Source of the DNA: Viscum album
Lineage: Eukaryota; Streptophyta; Magnoliopsida; Santalales; Viscaceae
DNA length: 64,000 nucleotides
NCBI GenBank assembly: GCA_963277665.1
Contig: OY728120.1
Location: forward strand, 426,070,138 to 426,134,137
Reading direction: 5' to 3'
Positions 1 through 11,857 of the stretch are shown piece by piece (positions within the stretch are counted from its first letter, which is position 1; every line of letters begins with the position of its first letter). A model generated the notes under the pieces. The model did not search any database. It worked only from the letters and a program-made list of their open reading frames with translations, and had not been told where the DNA came from. The translations under genes were made by a program, and so were the position numbers.

Positions 1-1309
1 ACTAAACAACGATATACTATTAAAATATTATTAAAACTAGCCGTTATGAATAGTAATAACCACTTTTTGAAATTTTATAAATTTTATTTTTCAAAATCGA
101 CTTCATTTTTGGTTTCGGAATATCGAAATTAGCCTAGGGTGAAATTTTGGTATTTTTCTGAAAACTTTTAATTTTTGATGAATAGTGAAACCACTAAGTG
201 GTAGTTAAAAAACTGAATTTTTCATAAAACTTAATTTTACCACTTCTATGAGTGGAATTTCAAAAATACGAGAGACACGGTTGATGTCAGTAAGTAAAAT
301 GTGGTTCAATGAGATGAAAATAAGTTTTTGGTGAATAGTAACTTTTTACTTTTTTTTTACCACGGTTAAAAGTAAATAGGGTAATTAAGGGTAAAAATGA
401 TATTATTATTACCCTAACACATGTCCTAATTCTATTGGACAAGTGTAATTCTACCAAAAACAACCTTAGGAATAAAATATGACCATTTAGGCCCACTTGG
501 ATTAGACTAGGACATTTATTATTAATTTATTTAAAGAAGGGTTAAAATAGTTAAAATCATAGTTTAATAAGTAAATCATTTTTAATATGGGGTTATACAT
601 AAGATAAATTCTACTATAAATATTCATTAGAAATCTAAAAAGATTTCCTACATAATGGTATTTTATTTGTAATTTTTAGACATTAAATAACTTAAGTTAT
701 TTATGACATAACGATGATGCAGTAATTATCTTATTAATGAAATATTGACATAATTAATGTTATAAATGCCCAAATAAATATAATTTGAGACTTTTTATGA
801 ATTACACTAATTTTCTAGGTTAATATGACATGTTATTATTGATTTAATTAACTTTTTTCGAACTTATCATTCTGTTATGAGTTTCACAAAAATCAATTAC
901 TAAATAGTGTCAAAATTGACATAAAATAGTTTTCAAAACAAATATTATATTATTAATTGATATTTTATTCCTAAAAATCTAAGGTTCAGCCAAATGACTT
1001 AGATAAGGTTATATATGTTAATAATAAATAACCTGTGGTTCGTTTGGCTGCATATAGTAAATTTATTAACCTTATAGTATAAGAACACAAGAAGACATGG
1101 TAAAAGTAAAATTATTTAACTTAATGTTAAATCTAAATGATAAGGTTACAATAGGAACGTAAACTTGTCTAAATTCTATTGGATAAGAGGATTTCGACCC
1201 ATCCCCACCTTAGCCTCGAAATAAATCAATTTGGAGCTATTTAAAACCGAACTTGACTTTATAATAAAATAATATTTTTAGTTATTCCAAAGGTGCCCCT
1301 CTCCTCCCT

Positions 1310-1316
1310 TATAAAA
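1310..1316 (+). promoter_or_regulatory. LTR TATA box
   Basis: TATAAAA follows a CT-rich stretch and precedes GGGCACCTCCTCCC. The block is identical in the 3' LTR (TATAAAA at 9676-9682) and recognisable in the decayed relative at 59823. Position and conservation fit the Pol II promoter of the element; transcription would start about 30 bp downstream. Confidence 0.75.
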
Positions 1317-1655
1317 GGGCACCTCCTCCCTCTCTTCCTCACACCACTTTGAGCCTTCAATCTCAGCCAACCCCTGCCATTTTCTCCTCTCCACTTCCCT
1401 AGAAACATCCTAGAGGTTATGGTATTCTTCAAAGACCTATTTTAGTGCCCTAAAAGGAGGTCTCAAAGAAGCACTTCAAAGAAGAGGTAATGTCTGTTAC
1501 CGATTCTTTCATCTTTTTTTCTTCTTCCACTTCTTCTTATTCAGTTGTTTCATTATGAAGTAATTACATCAGTATCACTCATATACTGATATGTTATTAT
1601 AATTATGAAATAACCCTATTTCACCATCTATCCATCCTACGGAAAAAGAAATCAC

Positions 1656-1881
1656 CGTGCGTACGTACGTACGGAATACCGTCTCCACGCCGTGGTGTAA
1701 TCTATTTTCCACCACCACCTTACTTGGATGGGTATAATGGTGAAAATAAAGACTATATACGACTATTATAAAGTGATACTTATTATGAAATAGTATACAT
1801 ACCCTCCAATACAATTCCACGATCATAGGAACGATATCATCACTCGTGCGTACGTACGGAATACCGTCTCCACGATGTGAT
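1656..1881 (+). repeat. Paired GTACGTAC-centred motif in LTR R-U5
   Basis: Two copies of a GC-rich motif, core GTACGTACGGAATACCGTCT followed by CCACG, start at about 1656 and 1844, 188 bp apart. The 3' LTR has the same pair (about 10021 and 10210). The GTACGTAC core is self-complementary. The surrounding sequence is strongly AT-rich, so the motif stands out. No function is known to me; it lies downstream of the TATA box, in the transcribed leader. Confidence 0.75.
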
Positions 1882-3494
1882 GCGACTCGTTCTACACGAT
1901 CATCATTTCATAATGATAATATAAATGAATTTAATTAATGAATATGATATATATTACACTAATACCATTCTGGAAATTAGGTATCTATAACCTAAAGATA
2001 AGAATAAGAATTTATTCGGCAAAACACGCATAAGAACAAAAAGTTATAAACACCCAAATAACAAGTAGCAATGCAATATTACTACTAAGAAGCTACGAAA
2101 ATGACCATATATGATATCATAAAAACAATTATGATTCTGGAATAAGTCAATAACATTATTTAAATTATTATACAGGAGGTTCAGACACTTACAAAGCAAA
2201 TCGGACCTAAGGTAAGGGAAATATCACAATCTCATTTTTATCCGAGATTGTTTATACTTTGGTATTTACTGGGGTGTATTTTATCATCCACATCCATGTT
2301 TCCACAATATGTAATATTATTTCCATCCACCTAAAATTTTTTAAATCCAATTTTACCCTACGGTGAGTTTTTAGTAAAAGATATGAAAGGAATATTTTGT
2401 CATTTTTCATACGAGGTACTTTTTTGACTTTTCCGACAAAAGTACGAAGAATGTTTTTTTTATATGGCATGAATGGATTTTTAAAACATTATTTCCAAGA
2501 AGCTCCCTTTACAAATTTTCAAGTTTATTCTTAATCAACTTCTTTTAGTTTAGAATTGTATGACATGTTAAGAAATGAAAAGTGTTTTTGAAGCAGAAAG
2601 GATATTTTCCTCAAGAACAGAGTTCAAGTGTTTTATCAAAATTATTTTCCATCTAAGATAATAAAGGGTTTTGTTTCTATCCCTATTATTACATTTATTT
2701 GACTATGTTGTGATGGAATTATTTTTATGAATTCATTTATCTTATATGAATTGTTTCATGATGTCATGTTGTTTAAGAATCCCATTTTTATTACATGGGT
2801 TATGCAATGATGTATGATTTATGATTTTGTGGCACACATAAGAATGGTATCATTATGAGATGGGTGGGACCTATATCTCCCTCCAATGCATTGGGTAAAG
2901 ATTTTATATCTCATGAGATAGACATGGCTGGAACGGTAGGTTATACTGGTTCAGTGAAACAGGACTGAAACGAGGGTGACTCGGTTCAGAAATGGACTTT
3001 GTCCACTAAGATAGTCTTGGAAATGAGTCTTGACTAATAAGAAATGATTCTCTATGATTATGTGTGTATGACACAAAGTTTCAGGTTTTAAGTTATGATT
3101 ATTGGGATTAAATTTCACTACTATGATTTAATCCATGTTATGAAATTATTCACTCTTTTGCAGGTTAAGATTTCCAAAAGTTATGTTCTTGTGAATATGA
3201 TGTGATTGATATTTCTTTGTTTACCCTTACTGAGCATTTGAGCTCACCTTTTCGTATGTTTTCTTTCCCCAGGTCAGGAAGAAGGTTATTAAGTAAGATA
3301 TGCCAAAAGGGACTATAGATATGATGAAATAAATGGGAGACAATGTAGACGCTTTATGAACCAGTTGTTTATGTTTCCCAGTTTCTAAAGACACTATACC
3401 TATACGGTCCTTTCATGGTTTTGTTATATGTTGTAATAAGTATGCTTCAATTGTGAAGTATTAACAATGTATATAAATTATGGGTCGTTATAGT

Positions 3495-3506
3495 TGGTAT
3501 CAGAGG
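3495..3506 (+). other. Primer-binding site, initiator-tRNA-Met type
   Basis: TGGTATCAGAGG lies two bases after the 5' LTR. TGGTATCAGAG is the usual plant gypsy/copia primer site complementary to the 3' end of initiator tRNA-Met. It fixes the LTR boundary. Confidence 0.9.
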
Positions 3507-3714
3507 AAAGGTATAGTCAATCTTTGGAAACTAGGATGTGAAAGCTTTAGTAAGGACCCTAAGGATAAGTCTAAGCATAGAAAACAATCTTAGTGTTTTA
3601 GAAATAGCCATGAATAACCTAGGATAAGACCTTTAGTGTGAAATTTTATTCCTGATTATGTGGTTTTCCTATTATAATTAGTGTTTCTCACACTATTCTT
3701 CTTGGTTTTAGTCA

Positions 3715-4626
3715 ATGGCTAGAACCCGAAGGAACCGTGTTAATGCAGAATGTGACGGGCAATGCAATGATTGTCCCCCAGAGCAACCAAACGTTATGGG
3801 AGCTGGAATGAAAAATCTTCTAGCCATGCTCACACAACTTTCTCAAGCTATGAATCATGCATGACTTCCAAACGAGCAAAGGAAGGAGAATCATTCTGTT
3901 GAATCCTTCATGAGACAGCGTCCACCGTCATTCAGCGGGTCTACTGATCCATTAGTTGCTGAACAATGGATTAGTACTACTGAAAATATATTTTCAGTTC
4001 TTCAATGTTCTGAAAATGATAAAGTCATCCTAGTAGTGTATTGTTTGGAAGGAGATGCTGATCAATGGTGGAATCTTATTAAGAATACGAGGCAAAGGGA
4101 TGAAATTGAGTGCATGGAATGGGACGAGTTCAAGAACTTATTTTTCAATAACTAATTCCCTCGTATTCTCCGAACAAATATGGAGAAAGAGTTTCTTGAA
4201 CTGAAGCAAAAGGATGATGAATCTGTTGGTACCTATGAAGCAAATTTTACAAGACTTGCAAGGTACGCTTCTGGTATTATTATCCAACCAGAGAGTAAGA
4301 TCGATCGATTCTTTAGTGGCTTAAAACCAAGTCTTTGAAGGGCGTTATCCATAAGGGACTTCAATAGCTACGAGGAAATCGTTCGATGTGCTCTCAAAGT
4401 TGATATGGAGATCGGAGTAACCCATCTATCATATGGGTTTGATAAGAAGAGGAAAATGGAATTCAAAGGAAAATCTAAAGAGCACACTGAAAAGAAGATG
4501 AGATTTCCCTTATGCTCAAAGTGTGGAAAGAAACATGGAGGGAGTTCTCTTAAAGGGACAAGTAAATGTTTCAAATGTGGAAAGGAAGGTCATCGGGCAT
4601 TTGAATGACGCGATGATGGGAAGAGG
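3715..4626 (+). pseudogene. gag: gag (capsid and nucleocapsid), broken
   Basis: The Gag structural protein packages element RNA in cytoplasmic particles. The reading frame starts at ATG 3715 (MARTRRNRVNAE). The retrotransposon gag core spans about 3910-4400, with the motifs PPSFSGS, WI, DQWWN and EFKNLFF. A first CCHC knuckle (CFKCGKEGH) lies at 4567-4600. A second (CFKCKEMGHYANKC) at 4683-4725 falls in the segment before protease. In-frame stops occur at 3862 (TGA), 4153 (TAA), 4336 (TGA) and 4606 (TGA), but the frame itself is unshifted. No separate gag stop is expected: this clade makes one Gag-Pol polyprotein, and the same frame runs on into protease. Confidence 0.9.
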
Positions 4627-5244
4627 ATGTCTAATGATGCAAACAAAGGAAGGGATACACAGAATGAACCTACTACACTTCAATGTTTCAAGTGCAAGGA
4701 GATGGGGCATTATGCCAATAAATGCCCTAATCCAAAGGGTGAAGATGATGGTCGACGTCCACAAAATCTTAAGGCTAAAGACAAAGGAAAGTCACATGCA
4801 ATTTCTATCAGCGATGTGGAGTACGATAACGATGTGGTGAAAGGTACACTTACCATCCAATCTAAAGTAGAAAATGTTTTATTTGATTCTGGATCCACCC
4901 ACTCTTTTATTTCTGAAGAATTATCTAAGGGTATCACCATATTACCTCAACAATTAGATGTTGAGTTAGTTGTGAAAACACCTAATGGCACAACAGTCGT
5001 ATCAAAAGTTTATAATTCTTCTCCGATTGAAGTTTGTGGGAAAGTGCTTCCTGCAAATCTTGTGATCCTTCCTATAGTGGAATTTGATGTGATAATTCGT
5101 ATGGATTGGCTTTCTCTACATAGAGCTCATATCAATTTCCAAATAAGGGATGTCACATTTCATATTCCAGATTAATCTATGATCGTCTATCGATGCAAGG
5201 ATGAACATAACCTTCCAGTGTAAATTTCTTCCATTTTCTGGGTA
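4627..5244 (+). pseudogene. Retroviral-type aspartic protease segment of gag-pol, broken
   Basis: Processes the Gag-Pol polyprotein. Same frame as gag. After the second zinc knuckle and a basic linker comes the active-site loop VLFDSGSTHSFIS (about 4876-4914), with the D-S-G triad intact. The fold continues to VEFDVIIRMDWLSLHRA at about 5080-5130, the usual second half of gypsy proteases. Premature stops lie at 5173 (TAA) and 5221 (TAA) in the linker to reverse transcriptase. The 182-residue open stretch is the longest undamaged piece of this half of the polyprotein. Confidence 0.9.
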
Positions 5245-6120
5245 TTGATTCCACTAAATGAAGGTTATTTATCTCAAATGGTTGGTGAGAAACTCACGAT
5301 TAAGAATATGCCCATTGTACGGGAGTTTCATGATGTCTTTCCGGAGGAATTACCGGGTCTTCCATCGAATCGTGAATTTGAGTTTTCAATAGAACTCGTA
5401 CCGGGTTCTTTGACTATTTCAAAGACACCTTATAGAATGGACCCAATTGAGTTGTAGGAATTGAAGAAGCAACTCCAAGAGAATCTTGATAAGGGGTTCA
5501 TACGCCCTAGTGCGTCACCTTGGGGAGAACCTGTTCTATTTTTTAAGAAGAAAGATGGATCAACGAGACTCTGCATTGATTATCAAGAACTTAACAAGAT
5601 CACTATCAAGAACAAATATCCTCTCCCACACATTGATGACTTATTTGACTAACTACGTGGAGCTCAAAACTTTTCCAAGATTGATCTTCGTTCAGGGTAT
5701 CATCAATTAAGGTTAAAAAGGGAGGATATACCAAAGACGGCTTTCCGTACAAGGTATGGACACTATGAATTTATAGTGATGCCATTTAATCTTACTAATG
5801 CCCCTGCTATCTTCATGGATCTGATGAATAGAGTCTTTAGAGACTATCTTGATCAATTTGTGGTAGTCTTTATAGATGATATTCTTGTCTATTCAGAGAG
5901 CAAGGAAGAACATGAAGATCACTTGAGAATTATATTGAAGACCCTGAGAAAGGAGAAGCTTTATGCCAAATTTACCAAGTGTGAATTTTGGCTTCAAAAA
6001 GTTGCATTTTTGGGTCACATAATCTCAAAAGAGGGGATATCTATGGATCCAGCAAAAACAGAGGTTATCGAAAGATGGTCGAGACCAACAACAGTTACTG
6101 AGATTTGAAGTTTTCTTGGT
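5245..6120 (+). pseudogene. Reverse transcriptase segment, broken
   Basis: Copies genomic RNA into cDNA. Begins near FHDVFPEELPGLP (5329 on), the usual chromovirus RT entry. It then shows [42 protein letters not shown] and the catalytic FIDDILVYS box near 5869-5895, where both Asp codons are intact, followed by [15 protein letters not shown]. Stops interrupt at 5455 (TAG), 5650 (TAA) and 6106 (TGA) without shifting the frame. At 5650 and 6106 the family residues are Gln and Arg, so each is explained by one C-to-T change. Confidence 0.95.
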
Positions 6121-6758
6121 TTGTCGGGATATTATCGAAGTTTTGTGAAAGATTTTTCACGATTATCTAATCCACTCACCAAGTTGACTCGGAAAGGAGT
6201 TAAGTTTGTCTGGACAGAGGAATGTAAAGAGAATTTCAAGGAGTTGAAAAGAAGGTTATCCAGGGCACCTGTGCTCACACTTCCTTGTAGTGGAGAAAGG
6301 TTTGTGATCTACAGTGATGCATCCAAGAAGGGATTGGGGTGTGTTCTTATGCAAAATGATATGGTGATAGCTTATGCCTCACGACAGTTGAAAATCCATG
6401 AGCAAAATTACCCAACACATGATTTGGAGTCAGCTGTGGTAATCTTTGCATTAAAGATTTGGAGACATTATATTTATGGTGAAAGGTGTGATATTTATAC
6501 TGATCATAAAAGTTAAAAGTATATTTTCACACAAAAGGAGCTGAATATGCGTCAAAGAAGATGGTTGGAGCTGATTAAGGATTACAACTGCTCAATCCAT
6601 TACCACCCTGGGAAAGAAAACAAGGTGGCAGATGCATTAAGTCGACAAGACCATGCCAGTTTATCCATGATGAGGATCACAAAAGATCCAATATTTATGG
6701 ATTTAAAAAGGATGGATCTTGGAATTATAATGGAAGGGTAAAATCTTATCTTTATCAA
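6121..6758 (+). pseudogene. RNase H segment, broken, with the polyprotein's only frameshift
   Basis: Degrades the RNA strand during reverse transcription. [18 protein letters not shown] (about 6301-6354) carries the first acidic residue, LESAV the Glu region and YTDHKS the downstream Asp. The segment ends in [17 protein letters not shown] (about 6598-6650), the classic end of gypsy RNase H. Stops lie at 6514 (TAA) and 6739 (TAA). Between 6741 and 6759 the frame changes from positions congruent to 1 to positions congruent to 0 modulo 3. This is the only frameshift from 3715 to 8195. Confidence 0.9.
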
Positions 6759-7814
6759 ATGAATGTTCAACCATCTATACATGTGAAGATTAAAGAGGCA
6801 CAGAAAGAAGATGTCGAGTTACAAAAGAAGGTGAGAAATGTTCCTGAATTCAACCTTGATTGTGATGGGATAATAAAGTTCAGGAATCGAGTTTGTGTTC
6901 CTCCCATCCCCGAATTAAAGAAGGAGCTGCTGGATGAGGCTCATAGTTCTTCATTCTCTATTCATCCTGGAAGCACGAAGATGTATAGGGACCTGAAAGA
7001 GTACTTATGGTTGGATGGAATGAAAATAGATGTTGTTGAATATGTCTCTCGATGCTTGGTTTGTCAACAAGTTAAAGCTGAGAGACAGAAGTCTAAGGGG
7101 ATGTTACAACCATTACCCATACCCGAATGGAAATGGGAAAACATCACTATGGACTTTGTCACAGGACTGCCTAAAACATCCAATGGCAATAATGCTATCT
7201 GGGTCATAGTTGATCGTCTTACAAAGTCTGCACACTTCATTGCTATTAGAGAGGATTTCTCTTTGGATCATCTTGCCAGGATATATGTAAAGGAAGTGGT
7301 AAGATTGCATGGATTACCACTTTCTATTATATCTTATCGGGATCTGAGATTTACCTCGAAGTTCCGGGGAAGTCTTCAGCATACTCTGGATACATAGTTG
7401 AGTTTTATCACTGCTTATCATCCTCAGACAGACGGTCAGTCTAAGAGAACAATTCAAACTCTAGAAGATATGTTGAGAGCTTGCTCTATGGATTTCAAAG
7501 GTGGTTGGGATCAACACCTACCATTGGTGGAATTTTCTTATAATAATAGCCTTCACTCCAGTATTCAGATGGCTCCTTATGAGGCTCTCTATGGAAAGAA
7601 ATGCAGGACTCCAACTTGCTGGGATGAAGTTGGGGAAAGAAAGCTATTAGGACCTGATCTAGTTGATGAAATGGCAGAAAAGGTCAGAACTATTCAACAA
7701 CACATAAGATCAGCTCAGAGTCGATAGAAAAGTTATGCCGACAACCGAAGAAAAGAACTAGAGTTTGAAGTGGGTGATAAAGTGTTCATATGAATATCTC
7801 CCTGGAAGAGGGTT
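6759..7814 (+). pseudogene. Integrase segment with two lost catalytic residues
   Basis: Inserts the cDNA into chromosomes. The N-terminal HHCC finger runs from about 6940 (HSSSFSIHPG) to RCLVCQQVK at about 7050-7076. In the D,D-35-E core, the first Asp (MDFVTGLP, codon 7152-7154) is kept. The second position is TAT (Tyr) at 7335-7337, in ISYRDLRF. The Glu position is AAG (Lys) at 7443-7445, in DGQSKRTIQTLEDMLR. The 35-residue spacing between the two changed positions confirms the assignment. Premature stops are at 7395 (TAG), 7725 (TAG, a Gln position) and 7791 (TGA). The C-terminal part begins at KSYADNRRKELEFEVGDKV. Confidence 0.95.
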
Positions 7815-8195
7815 ATGAGATTTGGAAAGAAGGGGAAGTTGAGCCCTAGATATATTGGTCCTTTTGAAATACTGGATCGTGTTGGGAAGGTAGCTTACCG
7901 ATTGGCGCTTCCACCGAATCTCTCTCAAGTTCACGATGTGTTCCATGTATCTCTCCTGATAAAGTACATACCTGATCCTTCACATGTACTCAGCTCAGAA
8001 GTTGTACGGCTGGAGCAAGATCTTTCTTATGAAGAACAGCCAATAGAGATTCTGGATCGTAGCGAAAAAGTCCTACGAAACAAGACCACTCGCTTGGTGA
8101 AAGTTTTATGGAGGAACCACCAATTAGAAGAAGCTACATGGGAGCTTGAGGATATGATGAGGGAGAGGTATCCTCATCTGTTTGTTACAAAGTGA
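7815..8195 (+). pseudogene. Integrase C-terminus and chromodomain
   Basis: The last 126 codons are open. [20 protein letters not shown] through [16 protein letters not shown] is the GPY/F module of chromovirus integrases. [20 protein letters not shown], then [21 protein letters not shown], is a chromodomain with the aromatic and acidic positions typical of the Tekay/Del group; in chromoviruses it directs integration toward heterochromatin. It ends at TGA 8193, 39 bp before the 3' LTR. This part is read in the frame created by the upstream shift near 6742. Confidence 0.93.
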
Positions 8196-8218
8196 CGAAT
8201 TTCGAGGGCGAAATTCAT

Positions 8219-8234
8219 TTTAAGGGGGGTAGAA
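8219..8234 (+). other. Polypurine tract
   Basis: TTTTAAGGGGGGTAGAA lies directly against the TGTAAC start of the 3' LTR. It is the purine-rich primer for plus-strand cDNA synthesis and fixes the 3' LTR start at 8235. Confidence 0.85.
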
Positions 8235-11200
8235 TGTAACACTCGAGACTTTTATGTTATATAAATCATCAAAGGAATCTTTTTCTACACAAAACACTTT
8301 CTTGGCTTGCTTTACATGAAATCTTGAGTTTCCTCGATAGCTTGCGTCGTACGCAATACCGAGTTTCACTAAACAACGATATACTATTAAAATATTATTA
8401 AAACTAGCCGTTATGAATAGTAATAACCACTTTTTAAAATATTATAAATTTTAATTTTCAAAATGGACTTCATTTTTGGATTCGGAATATCGAAATTAGC
8501 CTAGGGTGAAATTTTGGTATTTTTTTGAAAACTTTCAATTTTTGATGAATAGTGAAACCACAATGTGGTAATTAAAATACTGAATTTTTCATAAAACTTA
8601 ATTTTACCGCTTCTGTGAGTGGAATTTCAAAAATCTGAGAGACATGGTTGATGTCAGTAAGTAAAATGTGGTTCAATGAGATGAAAATAATTTTTTGGTG
8701 AATACTAACTTTTTACTTTTTTTTACCACGGTTAAAAGTAAATAGGGTAATTAAGGGTAAAAATGATATTATTATTACACTAACACATGTCCAAATTCTA
8801 TTTTACAAGTGTAATTCGACCAAAAACAACCTTAGGAATAAAATATGACCATTTATGCCCACTTTGATTAGATTAGGACATTTATTATTAATTTATTTAA
8901 AGAAGGGTTAAAATAGTTAAAATCAAAGTTTAATAAGTAAATAATTTTTAATATGGGGTTATACATAATATAAATTAGACTATAAATATTCATTAGAAAG
9001 ATAAAAAGATTTCCTACATAATGGTATTTTATTTGTAATTTTTGGACATTAAATAATGTAATTTATTTATGACACAACGGTGATGCAGTGATTCTCTTAT
9101 TAATGAAATATTGACATAATTAATGTTATAAATTCCCAAATAAATATAATTTGAGACTTTTTATGAATTCCACTAATTTTATAGGTTAATATGACATGTT
9201 CTTATTGATTTAATTAACTTTGTTCGAACTTATCATTCTTTTATGATTTTCACAAAAATCAATTACTAAATAGTGTCAAATTTGACATAAAATAGTTTTT
9301 AAAACAAATATTATATTATTAATTGTTATTTTATTCCTAAAAATCTAAGGTTCGGCCAAATGACTTATATATGGTTATATATATTAATAATAAACAACTT
9401 GTGGTTCTTTTGGCTACATATAGTAAGTTTATTAACCTTATAGTATAAGAACACAAGAATACATGGTAAAAGTAAAACTATTTAACTTAATGCTAAATCT
9501 AAATGATAAGGTTAAAATAGGAACCTAAACTTGTCTAAATTCTATTGGATGAGAGGAATTCGACCCATCCACACCTTATCCTCTAAATAAATCAATTTTG
9601 AGCTATTTAAAACCGAACTTGACTTTATAATAAAATAATATTTTTAGTTATTCTAAAGGTGCCCCTCTCCTCTCTTATAAAAGGGCACCTCCTCCCTCTC
9701 TTCCTCACACCACTTTGAGCCTTCAAGCTCGGCCAAAACCTGCCATTTTCTACTCTCCACTTCCCTAGAAACATCCTAGAGGTTCTGGTCTTCTTCAAAG
9801 ACCTATTTTAGTGCCCTAAAAGGAGGTCTCAAAGAAGCACTTCAAAGAAGAGGTAATGTCCGTTACCGATTCTTTCATCATTATTTCTTCTTCCACTTCT
9901 TCTTCTTCAGTTGTTTCATTATGAAGTAATAACATCAGTATAAATCATATACTGATATGTTATTATAAGTATTAAACAACCCTATTTCACCATCTATCCA
10001 TCCTACGGAAAAAGAAATCACCGCGCGTGCGTACGTACGGAATACCGTCTCCACGCCGTGGTGTAATATATTTTCCACCACCACATTACTTGGATGGGTA
10101 TAATGGTGTAAATAATGACTATATATGACTATTATAAAGTGATACTGATTCTAAAATAGTATACATACTCTCCAATACAATTCCACGATCATAGGAATGA
10201 TATCATCACTCGTGCGTACGTACGGAATATCGTCTCCACGATGTGATGTGACTCGTTCTACATGATCTTCATTTCATAATGATTATATAAATGAATTGAA
10301 TGAATTTATATGATATATATTACACTAATACCATTCTGTAAATGAGGTATCTATAACCTAAATATATGAATAAGAATTTATTCGGCAAAACACGCATAAG
10401 AACAAAAAGTTATAAACACCTGAATAACAAGTAGCAATGCAATATTACTACTAAGAAGCTAAGAAAATGACCATATATGATATCATAAAAATACGTATGA
10501 TTCTGGAATAAGTCAATAACATTATTTAAATCATTATACATGAGTTTTGGACACTTAAAAAGCAAATCGGACCTAAGGTAAGGGAAATATCACATTCTCA
10601 TTTTTATCCGATATTGTTTATACTTTGGTATTTACTGGGGTGTATTTTATCATCCACATCCATGTTTCCTCAATATATAATATTATTTCCATCCACCTAC
10701 AATTGTTTAAATCCAATTTTACCCTTCGGTGAGTTTTTAGTAAAAGATATGAAAGGAAACTTTTGTCATTTTTCATACGAGGTACTTTTTTGACTTTTCC
10801 GACAAAAGTATGAAGAATGTTTTTTTATACGGCATGAATCGATTTTTAAAACATTATTTCCAAGAAGATTCCTTTACAAGTTTTCAAGTTTATTCTTAAT
10901 CAACTTCTTTTAGATTATAATTGTATGACATGTTAAGAAAGGAAAAGTGTTTTTGAAGCAGAAAGGATATTTTCCTCAAGAATGGAGTTCAAGTGTTTTA
11001 TCAAAATTATTTTCCATCTAAGATAATAAAGGGTTTTGTTTCTATCCCTATTATTACATTGATTTTACTATGTTGTGATGGAATTATTTTTATGAATTCC
11101 ATTATCTTATATGAATTGTTTCATGATGTCATGCTGTTTAAGAATCCCATTTTTATTACATGGGTTATGAAATGATGTATGATTTATGATTTTATGGCAC

Positions 11201-11857
11201 ACATAAGAATGGTATCATTATTTGATGGATGGGACCTATATCTCCCTCCAATGAATTGGGTAAAGATTTTATATCTCATGAGATAGACATGGCTGGAACG
11301 GTAGGTTATACCAGTTCAGTGAAACAGGACTGAAACGAGGGTGACTCGGTTCAGAAATGGACTTTGTCCACTAAGATAGTCTTGGCAATGAGTCTTGACT
11401 AATAAGAAATGATTATATATGATTATGTGTGTATGACACAAAGTTTCAGGTTTTATGTTATGATTATTGGGATTAAATTTCACTACTATGATTTATTCCA
11501 TGTTATGAAATTATGCTCTCTTTTGCAGGTTAAGATTTCCAAAAGTTATGTTCTTATGAATATGATTTGATTGATATTTCTTTGTTTACCCTTACTGAGA
11601 ATTTGAGCTCACCCTTTCGTATATTTTCTTTCCCCAGGCCAAGAAGAAGGTTATTAAGTAAGATATGCCAAAAGGGACTATAGATATGATGAAATAAATG
11701 GGAGACAGTGTAGACGCTTTTTGAACCAGTTGTTTATGTTTCCTAGTTTCTAAAGACACTATACCTATATGGTCCTTTCGTGGTTTTTTTATATGTTGTA
11801 ATAAGTATGCTTCAATTTTGAAGTATTAACAATGTATTTAATGTATGGGTCGTTATA
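8235..11857 (+). repeat. 3' LTR of chromovirus 1 (complete, 3623 bp)
   Basis: Starts TGTAACACTCGAG and ends GGGTCGTTATA, matching the 5' LTR end at 3492. TATAAAA is at 9676-9682 and the GTACGTAC motif pair at about 10021 and 10210. A third, looser copy of that motif (CGTCGTACGCAATACCGAGT) lies near the LTR start at 8345-8364. The 60-codon open frame at 10993-11175 has no recognisable product. The five bases after the LTR, ATTTC, would be the target duplication. Confidence 0.95.

Larger units (their letters stand above)
1..3492 (+). repeat. 5' LTR of chromovirus 1 (left 133 bp outside window)
   Basis: Collinear with 8368-11857 with only substitutions and tiny indels. It holds a TATA box at 1310 in a C-rich context (CCTCTCCTCCCTTATAAAAG), so roughly the first 1.4 kb of the full LTR is U3 and the remaining 2.2 kb is R-U5. 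It ends in GTTATA two bases before the primer site. Short open frames at 287-496, 1575-1826 and 2252-2470 (minus) resemble no protein and are LTR noise. Confidence 0.95.
1..11857 (+). mobile_element. Ty3/gypsy chromovirus (Tekay/Del-like), nearly complete, inactive
   Basis: A long LTR retrotransposon ordered LTR, primer site, gag, protease, reverse transcriptase, RNase H, integrase, chromodomain, purine tract, LTR. Integrase after RNase H makes it Ty3/gypsy; the C-terminal chromodomain and 3.6-kb LTRs point to the Tekay/Del chromoviruses. Window base 1 aligns with base 8368 of the 3' LTR, so 133 bp of the 5' LTR lie outside the window. LTRs begin TGTAAC and end GTTATA, a decayed TG...CA terminus. 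Two 240-bp LTR blocks aligned by hand differ at 16 and 13 sites (about 6%). The target duplication cannot be checked because the left flank is missing. The element is dead by 14 in-frame stops and one frameshift. Confidence 0.95.

Noticed and set aside
1657..1690. GTACGTACGTAC read as a simple GTAC microsatellite
   Set aside because: The copies extend into a shared non-repetitive tail (GGAATACCGTCTCCACG) and keep fixed spacing, so it is a specific motif.
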